Source: Phycisphaerales bacterium UBA1926 (lineage in GTDB: Bacteria > Planctomycetota > Phycisphaerae > Phycisphaerales > UBA1924). Taken from it: a stretch of DNA of 9,595 nt. The position numbers were made by a program, and so were the translations under genes. Positions 1 to 5,788 of the stretch are shown in pieces. The stretch covers positions 41,275 through 50,869 of the forward strand of contig DDFO01000016.1 of assembly GCA_002337215.1 (NCBI GenBank). The letters run 5' to 3'. The notes under the pieces are model-generated. The model saw only the letters and a list, made by a program, of their open reading frames with translations. It did no database searches and was not told where the DNA came from. Position 1 is the first letter of the stretch, and the number at the start of each line of letters is the position of its first letter.

Positions 1-132
1 CTCGCCGACATCGCCGCGTTCGTCGCCGGGTTTACCGGGGGCGACCCGATCGCGGACCTCGAGCCTGACGGCGTCTACGACCTCGCCGACATCGCCGCGT
101 TCCTGACGTCGTTCAACGCGGGTTGCCCCTGA
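1..132 (+). CDS. C-terminal end of a secreted protein with a double GC-type dockerin tail (5' end outside window)
   Basis: The first reading frame is open from base 1 to a TGA at 130-132 and encodes 43 residues. They hold two copies of a dockerin/EF-hand-like half-repeat: LADIAAFVAGF, then ADLEPDGVYDLADIAAFLTSF, ending in NAGCP. This two-repeat form ending in Gly-Cys is the C-terminal module seen on many exported Phycisphaerae proteins (called GC-type dockerin in current annotation). The rest of the protein lies outside the window, so its main function is unknown. Two downstream genes end in a one-repeat version of the tail. A weak 6-bp inverted repeat (GTTGCC 122-127 / GGCAAC 140-145) straddles the stop codon but lacks a T-run, so I do not call it a terminator. 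Confidence 0.85.
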   Translation, partial: LADIAAFVAGFTGGDPIADLEPDGVYDLADIAAFLTSFNAGCP

Positions 133-220
133 GCCGCGCGGCAACGACGATCGCTCACCGAGAACCCGACGCCTCGAAAACTTTTCAATTTTCCCGGGCG
201 CGCATCCCCAACGCAGCGCC

Positions 221-256
221 TGTCTGATTGAGCGGGATTCACCCGCGAATCAGACA
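221..256 (+). promoter_or_regulatory. Strong leader hairpin upstream of the 306-1121 gene
   Basis: TGTCTGATT (221-229) pairs perfectly with AATCAGACA (248-256). Inside it GCGGG (232-236) pairs with CCCGC (242-246) around the loop ATTCA; the two helices are separated by a 2x1 internal loop. Fourteen base pairs in 36 nt is far more than chance in a 173-nt gap. It ends 49 nt before the ATG and is not followed by a T-run, so a plain intrinsic terminator is unlikely. A cis-acting leader structure or a dyad operator (9-bp half-sites, 18-bp spacer) are the alternatives. No convincing promoter hexamers are visible in the gap; the only A+T-rich patch is at about 176-193. Confidence 0.6.
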
Positions 257-305
257 CACGCCCGGCCATCTGCCCCAGGCACGCCGGAAATCGGGAGGAT
301 CCACA

Positions 306-1121
306 ATGTCATTCCGCACCCACCGAATCACCGTCGCCGCCACGCTCGCCGCCGCCCTCACCGCGTCGAACGCCCAGAGCGTCCAGATCCTCTCCAGCGG
401 GGATGAAGCGGTGGACCAGGCCGCCGTCGCTCTGCTCGAGTCGGCCAGGATGGCCGTCACCGTCGGCCCCGAGTACTGGGCGCTCACCCCCGAGGACTCA
501 TTCCCCGAGACCGACGCCCTGTTCGTGCTCGCGGGCCCCAACTGGTCGCCCGCGCTCGGCATGGCCGACGAAGGGCAGCAAGTCCTCACGGACTTCGCCA
601 ACGCCGGGGGCGGCATCGTCTTCTCCGAATGGGCCGGGTACTCGAGCTACTACGCCCAAACCCAGGTGCTCATCGATCTCCTTCCCACTACCTACGAACT
701 CGCCTACACATTCTCTGGCGATGTCACCTACACCCGCACCGCGGACGCCGCGCCGACCGTCGCCTGCCTCGTCCCGCAGACATTCACCTCCGCGGCCGAC
801 TACTTCGGCGGTGTCGAGGGCTATCTCGCCGCCAAGCCCACCGCGACAGTCTTCTACGAGTCCGCCGCCACGGGGCTCGCCGGCCTCACCGGCTGGGAAT
901 ACGGCGAGGGACGCGTCGCCCACTTCTCGTCGGCCATCGGCACCAACCAACTCGGTGACACCTCGTTCGGCAGGCTCATCCTCAACACCATCCTCTGGTC
1001 CACCGAGGAACCCGACGGCGATGCGCAACCCACCTGCCAAGCCGACCTCGTCGAGGACGGCGTGCTCGACCTCGCCGACATCTCCGTCTTCGTCACCGCC
1101 TTCACGAGCGGCTGCAACTGA
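306..1121 (+). CDS. Secreted glutamine-amidotransferase-like-fold protein with a GC-type dockerin tail
   Basis: This gene encodes a 271-residue exported protein. The ATG at 306 is chosen because GGGAGG (293-298) sits 7 nt upstream and because it begins a clear signal peptide: basic MSFRTHR, an Ala-rich core, and a likely cut after SNA (residue 23). An upstream in-frame TTG at 228 has neither. Residues about 25-235 alternate beta strands and helices in the manner of ThuA/class I glutamine-amidotransferase-like domains: an opening VQILSSG, FANAGGGIVFSEW at 97-109, and GEGRVAHFSSAIG at 200-212 followed by a C-terminal helix ending NTILW. No nucleophile cysteine appears at the expected elbow, so catalysis by that mechanism is unlikely; a binding role is inferred. 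Residues 244-271 are a single dockerin-like tail with Cys244 and the final GC (Cys270), which could form a disulfide. Fold assignment is by pattern only. Confidence 0.85.
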   Translation: MSFRTHRITVAATLAAALTASNAQSVQILSSGDEAVDQAAVALLESARMAVTVGPEYWALTPEDSFPETDALFVLAGPNWSPALGMADEGQQVLTDFANAGGGIVFSEWAGYSSYYAQTQVLIDLLPTTYELAYTFSGDVTYTRTADAAPTVACLVPQTFTSAADYFGGVEGYLAAKPTATVFYESAATGLAGLTGWEYGEGRVAHFSSAIGTNQLGDTSFGRLILNTILWSTEEPDGDAQPTCQADLVEDGVLDLADISVFVTAFTSGCN

Positions 1122-1200
1122 CCCGGTCCGCGCAAGCTCCCGGTGTCCCCACGCCGTGCACACGCCCGCAAAGGCCGCACATCCGACAGACTCCTTCCTC

Positions 1201-1236
1201 CCGTCGGTGGGTCTCTTCACCCGCCGGCGGTTTCCT
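1201..1236 (+). terminator. Probable intrinsic terminator after the 306-1121 gene
   Basis: CCGTCGGTGGGT (1201-1212) pairs with ACCCGCCGGCGG (1219-1230) in a 12-bp stem that includes two G-U pairs, closed by the hexaloop CTCTTC and followed directly by TTTCCT. It lies 80 nt past the upstream stop codon and about 24 nt before the -10 box of the sigma-factor gene, so it would insulate the sigma-kinase operon from read-through. The T-run is only three bases, hence moderate confidence. Confidence 0.6.
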
Positions 1237-1259
1237 GCCGAGCCACGACGTGCGTGCCG

Positions 1260-1265
1260 TACACT
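1260..1265 (+). promoter_or_regulatory. Candidate -10 box (TACACT) of the sigma-kinase operon
   Basis: TACACT fits the TANNNT form of a housekeeping -10 element. Its last base is six nucleotides before the GTG at 1272, so transcription would start at or next to the start codon and give a leaderless message. No good -35 hexamer is visible 16-18 bp upstream. The same hexamer, also preceded by CG, recurs upstream of the gene at 5850. Confidence 0.4.
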
Positions 1266-1271
1266 TGCGGC

Positions 1272-1916
1272 GTGGACGAGCGATTGCCCGAGACCGATAG
1301 CCAGCGAGCCCGACCCGGCGCACACGACGCCGAGACGATCGCCGCGCACCTCCGCGCCACCCTCGCCGGCGAGGACCCCGCCCAACTGATCGCGCTCCTC
1401 CACGACGAGCTCCGCGTCATCGCCGCGGGCATGTTCCGCAACGAACGCGCCGACCACACCCTCCAGCCCACCGCCGTCGTCAACGAGGCCTGCGTCCGCC
1501 TGCTCGGAGGCCAGACCCTCCCCTCGATGGAACGGGCCCAGTTCTTCGCCCTCGCCGCACGCGTCATGCGCAACGTCCTCATCGACCACGCCCGCGCCGC
1601 GGGCCGCGACAAGCGAGGGGGCGACCGAGGAAGGGTCACGCTGGGCGACCCGGCCTCGACCCGCACCGAATCGATCGGCCTCGACGACCTCGCCGCGCTC
1701 GACGAAGCGCTCGAAGAACTCGCCAAACTCGACGAACGCAAGGCACGCCTCGTCGAGCTCCGCTTCTTCGGCGGGCTCGGCCTCGAGCAATCCGCCGAGT
1801 TCCTGGGCATCGCCCGCAGCACCGCCAGCGAAGACTGGCGCATGGCCCGCGCCTGGCTCCTCCGCCGAATCCGACCCGAACTGGGCACGGATCCACCGCG
1901 AGGCGAGCGCCCATGA
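1272..1916 (+). CDS. ECF RNA polymerase sigma factor, Sigma70_ECF / TIGR02999 type
   Basis: This 214-residue sigma factor would direct RNA polymerase to a dedicated promoter set. Region 2 runs from about residue 38 to 118 and carries the hallmark HTLQPTAVVNEACVRLL (62-78), then FFALAARVMRNVLIDHAR and DKRGG. Region 4 (about 140-200) has ARLVELRFFGGL and a helix-turn-helix ending in TASEDWRMARAWLLRRI. This is the family abundant in planctomycetes and often encoded beside Ser/Thr kinases. The acidic residues most ECF factors carry in region 2.2 are replaced here by Gln65-Pro-Thr67-Ala68. I chose the GTG at 1272: it starts the conserved part after a short lead and sits just below a TACACT box. 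A GTG at 1143 would run through the terminator hairpin. There is no Shine-Dalgarno sequence. The last codons overlap the kinase gene by four bases (ATGA). No anti-sigma factor is adjacent. Confidence 0.93.
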   Translation: MDERLPETDSQRARPGAHDAETIAAHLRATLAGEDPAQLIALLHDELRVIAAGMFRNERADHTLQPTAVVNEACVRLLGGQTLPSMERAQFFALAARVMRNVLIDHARAAGRDKRGGDRGRVTLGDPASTRTESIGLDDLAALDEALEELAKLDERKARLVELRFFGGLGLEQSAEFLGIARSTASEDWRMARAWLLRRIRPELGTDPPRGERP

Positions 1917-4150
1917 CCTCGGCCGGCGACGACTTCGCGCGGATCGACGCCGCCTTCAAGCGCGCGCTCAACGCCGACCCTGCCCAAACCGACGCCGTCA
2001 TCGCTGACGCCTGCGGGGGCGACGAACGCCTGATCGCCGAGGTGCGAGCGCTCCTCAACGCCGACGCCGCCGCGTCCGGAACCACCTTCGACCTCACGCT
2101 GGGCCTCACCGGAAACCGCCCCTCGGCCGACGACATCCTCGGCCGGCCCGCCAGCGGCGGCAACCCCCACCCCGACCGCATCGGCGCCTACACGCTGGGC
2201 CCCGTCCTGGGCCGGGGCGGCATGGGCGTTGTCTACAAAGCCGAGCGCACAAACCCGCGCCGCGTCGTCGCGCTCAAGGTGATCCGCAGGGCCGTCCAGG
2301 GCGAGAACGCGATGCGCCGCTTCCGCCTCGAGGCCGAAGCGCTCGCGAGGCTCAGCCACCCGGGCATCGCGGCGCTCTACGAGATCGGTCTGGATCAGGT
2401 GAGCGACCAGGGCGAGGAGCAGCCCTACTTCGCGATGGAGCTCGTCGAGGGCACCCCCATCACCGCGTACGCCGACGAGCGCGCGCTCTCCCCCCGCGAT
2501 CGGCTCGAACTGCTCGCCAAGGTCTGCGACGCGATCGACCACGCCCACACGCGGGGCGTCGTCCACCGCGACCTCAAGCCCGAGAACATTTTCGTGACCG
2601 CCCAGGGCGACCCCAAGGTCCTCGACCTGGGCATCGCCAAAATGGTCAACATCGAAGACACCGGCGCGATCAGCGTCACCACCCCCACCCAGGCCGGGCA
2701 GGTCATCGGCACCATCCACTACATGTCCCCCGAGCAGGTCTCGGGCGACCCGGACGCGATCGATCCGCGCTGCGACGTCTACGCCCTCGGCGTGGTCGGC
2801 TACGAACTGCTCACCGGGAACCTGCCCATCGAGACGACCGGCGTGAGCATGTTCGAGGCGATGCAGCGGATCAAGGACGTTCCGCCCACGCCCGTGCGAC
2901 GGAGCGCCCCCCACCTCGACCCCGACATCGGCACCATCCTCGAGAAGGCGATCGCCAAGGACCCCGACGCTCGCTACGCCTCCGCGTCGGCGCTCGCGGC
3001 CGACATCCGCCGGTTCCTCGCCGACGAGCCCATCCGTGCGCGCGCGCCCAGCACCTGGTACCACCTCGCGAAGTTCACGAAACGCAACCGCGCCCTCGTC
3101 GGGGCGCTCGCGGTGGTGTTCGTCGTGCTCGCCGGCTCGCTGGTCGCGGTGGGGCTCGCCCTCCGGACCGCCGAACGGCAGCGATCGATCGCGGAGAACG
3201 AGCGGGAGATCCTCGCCCAGGTCAACACCTTCCTGGTCGACGACCTGATCGCCAAGGCAGACCCGAGGCAGGGCGGGTCCAAGGACGTCTCGCTCATCGA
3301 CGCGCTCAACACCGCCGCCGACTCGATCGGCGAGCGGTTCGGCGACGCGCCCGCGGCGGAGGCCGCGATCCGCGACTCGCTGGGACAGATCTACTCCACG
3401 CTCAACGACTTCGAGCGAGCGAACCACAACTCAACACTCGCGCTGGAGCTGACCCCGGGCGCCGACGCCGCGTCCCGCGTCGACCGGATGAACAACCTGG
3501 CGCTGCTCGCGCTCGACCTGGGCGACTTCGACCGCGCCGAGGCGCTGCTCGTCCCCGCGCAGCAACTCGTGGACGAGGAACTGAGCGGGGACACGGAACG
3601 ACGCCTCGACGTCCTGTCCATGCGCGCGCGCCTCGCCTACAAGCGCGACGACCGCGAGGCGGCGCTCGCGATGTACCAGCGCGTCGCCGAGATCGGGCGG
3701 CGCGAGCTCCCCGACGACGCGCTGACGATCACCGCGATCGGCGCCGTGGGGCTCATCTACCAGCAACTCGGGCGCCTCGAGGAGGCCCTGCCCCTCCAGC
3801 TCGAGGCGGTCCGCATCGACAGCGAGCGGTTCGGGCCCGAGCACCCCGACACGCTGACGACCAAGACCAACCACGCGATGCTGCTGCACCGGCTCGACCG
3901 GGCGGACGAAGCAGAAGCCCTGCTGCAGGAAATCCTCGCGATCCGCCTGCGGACGATGGGCACCGAAAACGTGGACACCAATGTCACGCGGATGGTCTAC
4001 GCGGGCCTGCTTAACCGGACCGGGCGCGCAAGCGAGGCCCACGCGATGGCGCTCGAAGCCCTGCGCCACCTCGAGGCCGCGCTCGGGCCCGACCACCGCT
4101 ATACCCAGAACGCGCGGCTGCTGGTCGAGAAATCGCAGCCGGAACCCTGA
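1913..4150 (+). CDS. Transmembrane Ser/Thr protein kinase with C-terminal TPR repeats
   Basis: This 745-residue membrane kinase is the likely partner of the sigma factor. Residues 1-85 form a helical lead of the kind found on sigma-linked planctomycete kinases. The kinase domain spans about 93-370: glycine loop LGRGGMGVVYKA (99-110), Lys122 in VALKV, probable helix-C Glu140, catalytic HRDLKPEN (218-225), metal-binding DLG (238-240, in place of DFG), an activation segment rich in Thr (256-268), SPE (272-274) and Asp288. All catalytic residues are present, so it should be active. One membrane helix lies at about 394-417, preceded by basic RNR, so the kinase faces the cytoplasm and the rest faces outward. 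Residues about 484-725 hold six TPR-like units; the last ones resemble kinesin-light-chain repeats (GPEHPDTL, GPDHRY). The ATG overlaps the sigma stop codon (ATGA); GAGG at 1900-1903 is the likely ribosome site. The ligand or partner read by the TPR part is unknown. Confidence 0.95.
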   Translation: MTSAGDDFARIDAAFKRALNADPAQTDAVIADACGGDERLIAEVRALLNADAAASGTTFDLTLGLTGNRPSADDILGRPASGGNPHPDRIGAYTLGPVLGRGGMGVVYKAERTNPRRVVALKVIRRAVQGENAMRRFRLEAEALARLSHPGIAALYEIGLDQVSDQGEEQPYFAMELVEGTPITAYADERALSPRDRLELLAKVCDAIDHAHTRGVVHRDLKPENIFVTAQGDPKVLDLGIAKMVNIEDTGAISVTTPTQAGQVIGTIHYMSPEQVSGDPDAIDPRCDVYALGVVGYELLTGNLPIETTGVSMFEAMQRIKDVPPTPVRRSAPHLDPDIGTILEKAIAKDPDARYASASALAADIRRFLADEPIRARAPSTWYHLAKFTKRNRALVGALAVVFVVLAGSLVAVGLALRTAERQRSIAENEREILAQVNTFLVDDLIAKADPRQGGSKDVSLIDALNTAADSIGERFGDAPAAEAAIRDSLGQIYSTLNDFERANHNSTLALELTPGADAASRVDRMNNLALLALDLGDFDRAEALLVPAQQLVDEELSGDTERRLDVLSMRARLAYKRDDREAALAMYQRVAEIGRRELPDDALTITAIGAVGLIYQQLGRLEEALPLQLEAVRIDSERFGPEHPDTLTTKTNHAMLLHRLDRADEAEALLQEILAIRLRTMGTENVDTNVTRMVYAGLLNRTGRASEAHAMALEALRHLEAALGPDHRYTQNARLLVEKSQPEP

Positions 4151-4180
4151 CCGGGTTGCCCGTTGATCCGCTCCCGGTTC

Positions 4181-4186
4181 TAGAGT
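4181..4186 (+). promoter_or_regulatory. Candidate -10 box (TAGAGT) for the beta-propeller gene
   Basis: TAGAGT (TANNNT form) lies 31 nt after the kinase stop codon in an otherwise G+C-rich gap. TTGCCC (4156-4161) could be a poor -35 element at a long 19-bp spacing; with TCTAGA (4179-4184) as -10 the spacing would be 17. A weak inverted repeat, ACCGGG (4150-4155) / CCCGGT (4173-4178), just precedes it and might end the kinase transcript. Only suggestive. Confidence 0.3.
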
Positions 4187-4206
4187 TTCCCAGTGCGATG
4201 CACGCG

Positions 4207-4225
4207 GCCCGGCTCCCCGCCGGGT
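4207..4225 (+). promoter_or_regulatory. Leader hairpin upstream of the beta-propeller gene
   Basis: CCCGGC (4208-4213) pairs with GCCGGG (4219-4224) around the loop TCCCC, with a possible extra G-U pair outside. It lies between the candidate promoter and the ribosome-binding site, about 74 nt before the GTG. There is no T-run. It may be a structural leader element; short G+C stems are common by chance in such sequence, so weight is low. Confidence 0.3.
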
Positions 4226-4298
4226 AAGCGAGGCGACGAGCCGCTCCATGCGCCGGCTTGTCTGGCACCACCCCGGCGAGCCCGAGAGGAGGCTCACC

Positions 4299-5600
4299 GT
4301 GTCCCGTTCATCCCGAATCCATCGACGCATCGCGATCCCGCTCGCCGCAGCGTGCGCTGTCCTTGGCGCAGGGGTGTGCGCCGCGCAGGACATCACTGAG
4401 ACCGTCCGCTTCGCCCCGGTGGATCTCGGATTCGCGGCGTCATGGGGCGGGTGCATGGCGGTCGATGAGAACCTGCTGGTGGTCGGCGTGCTCGCCCAGA
4501 CCTACGGGGGTTCGATGAACAGCCTCGCCACGCTCCACGACCTCGCGACGGGCGCGATCTACGCGCCGCTCGTCCCCCCCGATCCTCTTCAGGAGGGCTA
4601 CGCCGCCCGCGTCGCGATCGACGGCACCACCGCCGCGGTCGCGTCCCGCGAGAGCGTCTTCATCTTCGACGTAGGCGATCCCTTCGAACCCGTTCTGCTG
4701 CACGAGATCACCGTGAGCCCCGCCCCCGACTACTTGCCGGTGTCCCAGATCGAGATCAGCGAAGGCCTGCTCTTCGCCTCCTGGGGCTACATGGAACCGC
4801 TCGTCGAAACGAACGGCGAGATGCTGATCTTCGATCTCGCGACCGCGGAGCATCTGAGCACGATCACGCCGCCTGAGCCCAACACCGACTTCGGGCGCTC
4901 GTTTGCCGTGGACGGGGACACATTGCTCGTCGGCGCCCCGGGGTTCGAGGGAAGCGATCTTCACGGGAACCTCTATGCGTACGACATCTCGACTCCCGAG
5001 ACGCCGGTGCTGCTGAGCAACCTGGGCATGTCCGGGATCTCCGACGATTACTACTACTTCAGCGGCCGCGTCGGCGCAGAGAACGGGATCGCGTTCGCGA
5101 TGGTCACCAATGGACGCGCCGTCGTGATCGACTACGCGGACCCGAGCGCCCCCGTGCCCCTCGCACTCTTTCAAGCGACCTCGTACTACTCCGATCCCTC
5201 GACAGTGGTCATCGACTTCGAGGGCGATGTCGTGCTTCTCGGGACAGATCTGGGTGACCTCGGCGATGCGCCGCTGATCGATCTCACCGACCCCACGGCG
5301 CCGGAACGCATCGCCCGGTTCGTGCCCTCGGATGGATACACCAACCCACCCGGGAGCAACCTGCTTCGGTTCTTCGGGTGCGCCGCCGCGATCAGCGGGA
5401 ACCGCGTGGTGATCGGCGCGAGCGGCCACAATTGGCGGGACACCGCGGCCGGCGCCGCGTATCTGTTCGACCTGCCGGCGGGCCCCGCGCCGTGCGCCAT
5501 CGCGGACCTCGCCGAGCCCTGGGGCGTCCTCGACCTCGCCGACATCGCCGCGTTCATCGACGGGTTCATCGACGGGTTCACCGCAGGATGCATGGAATAG
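4299..5600 (+). CDS. Secreted seven-repeat beta-propeller (FG-GAP/LVIVD-like) protein with a GC-type dockerin tail
   Basis: A 433-residue exported protein, probably for binding or scaffolding outside the cytoplasm. GTG 4299 is the start because a perfect AGAGGAGG (4285-4292) lies 6 nt upstream and it begins a signal peptide (basic RSSRIHRR, then an Ala-rich core, with a cut after Ala28 or Ala29). The ATG at 4248 only adds a charged lead. Seven repeats of a 'G...(A/V)-x-x-G-(D/N)-x-(L/V)-(L/V)-(V/L)-G' strand pair start near residues 48, 101, 148, 198, 254, 301 and 358; the fourth (FGRSFAVDGDTLLVGAPG) is a classic FG-GAP-type blade. LVIVD-like strands (VFIFDVGDPFEPVLL, LYAYDISTPETPVLL) alternate with them. 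Cys52 and Cys361 occupy the same place in the first and last repeats. Residues 399-433 are a one-repeat tail ending GCME that contains a four-residue duplication (FIDG FIDG). No catalytic motif is seen. The fold is assigned by pattern. Confidence 0.87.
   Translation: MSRSSRIHRRIAIPLAAACAVLGAGVCAAQDITETVRFAPVDLGFAASWGGCMAVDENLLVVGVLAQTYGGSMNSLATLHDLATGAIYAPLVPPDPLQEGYAARVAIDGTTAAVASRESVFIFDVGDPFEPVLLHEITVSPAPDYLPVSQIEISEGLLFASWGYMEPLVETNGEMLIFDLATAEHLSTITPPEPNTDFGRSFAVDGDTLLVGAPGFEGSDLHGNLYAYDISTPETPVLLSNLGMSGISDDYYYFSGRVGAENGIAFAMVTNGRAVVIDYADPSAPVPLALFQATSYYSDPSTVVIDFEGDVVLLGTDLGDLGDAPLIDLTDPTAPERIARFVPSDGYTNPPGSNLLRFFGCAAAISGNRVVIGASGHNWRDTAAGAAYLFDLPAGPAPCAIADLAEPWGVLDLADIAAFIDGFIDGFTAGCME
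5553..5576 (+). repeat. In-frame 12-bp tandem duplication in the dockerin tail
   Basis: TTCATCGACGGG occurs twice back to back (5553-5564, 5565-5576) and is followed by TTCA, the start of a third unit. It encodes Phe-Ile-Asp-Gly twice. The distance from DLAD to the final GC is 14 residues here but 10 in the other two tails in the window, so the duplication accounts exactly for the difference. Confidence 0.9.
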
Positions 5601-5617
5601 GGCCCGCGTTCGTTGCG

Positions 5618-5752
5618 CGCACGACCCCGCCCCGGTGACGGCCAGGTAACCGTTCACCGAACAACAAACGCTTATGGCTGCTGCGGTCAAGCCCTGACCA
5701 GGTTCACGCGCCGCCCGTGACCGGGCCCGGCCGTCACCGGAGGGGGTCGAGC
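5618..5752 (-). ncRNA. ffs: Signal recognition particle RNA (4.5S-like, bacterial small SRP RNA)
   Basis: Read on the minus strand, this gap folds into one long hairpin with the hallmarks of SRP RNA, the scaffold that joins Ffh and guides ribosomes making membrane and secreted proteins. The closing helix pairs CGACCCC (5749-5743) with GGGGTCG (5628-5622), then a perfect 12-bp CCGGTGACGGCC (5740-5729) with GGCCGTCACCGG (5643-5632). Above it come the conserved GTGAACC (5707-5701) opposite ATAA (5675-5672), flanked by CGC/GCG pairs. Domain IV follows: GGTCAGG (5699-5693) opposite AGCAGCC (5682-5676), the asymmetric-loop signature bound by Ffh. The apical loop is TGAC rather than the usual GGAA, and the pair next to it is U-C. 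At about 130 nt it fits the small form without an Alu domain. A TAGCAT box at 5761-5756 is placed to start it near 5750. The exact ends are estimates. Confidence 0.85.
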
Positions 5753-5755
5753 GGG

Positions 5756-5761
5756 ATGCTA
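5756..5761 (-). promoter_or_regulatory. Candidate -10 box (TAGCAT) of the SRP RNA gene
   Basis: On the minus strand TAGCAT (5761 down to 5756) ends 6-7 nt before the first base of the SRP RNA closing helix (5749), the distance expected between a -10 box and the transcript start. The best -35 at 17-bp spacing is TGTACG (5784-5779), only partly like TTGACA. That -35 overlaps the TACACT box of the opposite-strand gene. Confidence 0.45.
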
Positions 5762-5780
5762 GGTCGCCCGCCGCTTCCCG

Positions 5781-5786
5781 TACACT
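5781..5786 (+). promoter_or_regulatory. Candidate -10 box (TACACT) for the PIN-TRAM gene
   Basis: TACACT in the context CCGTACACT matches the hexamer found before the sigma-factor gene. Transcription would begin near 5792-5793, giving a leader of about 57 nt. No clear -35 is visible. The element overlaps the -35 region of the divergent SRP RNA promoter. Confidence 0.4.
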
Positions 5787-5788
5787 CC

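Noticed and set aside
122..145. GTTGCC/GGCAAC inverted repeat as terminator of the first gene
   Set aside because: Only 6 bp with a 12-nt loop, overlapping the stop codon, and the nearest T-rich patch is about 35 nt further on.
228..305. Earlier TTG start for the 306-1121 gene
   Set aside because: It would place coding sequence across the 221-256 hairpin and bury the signal peptide 26 residues inside; the ATG at 306 has a strong ribosome site.
1143..1271. Earlier GTG start for the sigma factor
   Set aside because: The added 43 residues have no sigma homology and would be coded through the 1201-1230 hairpin and the TACACT box.
1217..3427. Very long open frame on the minus strand opposite the sigma and kinase genes, and a similar one at 4440-5930
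   Set aside because: Such antisense frames arise from the G/C-ending codons of the real genes; their translations are low-complexity Arg/Gly/Ala/Val-rich with no domain.
4248..4298. Earlier ATG start for the beta-propeller protein
   Set aside because: It adds a charged lead before a normal signal peptide, and AGAGGAGG is spaced correctly for the GTG at 4299, not for 4248.
5622..5749. Long inverted repeat as a MITE or terminator
   Set aside because: The loop contains the ordered SRP RNA motifs, which explain the inverted arms better; there are no target-site duplications and no T-run.
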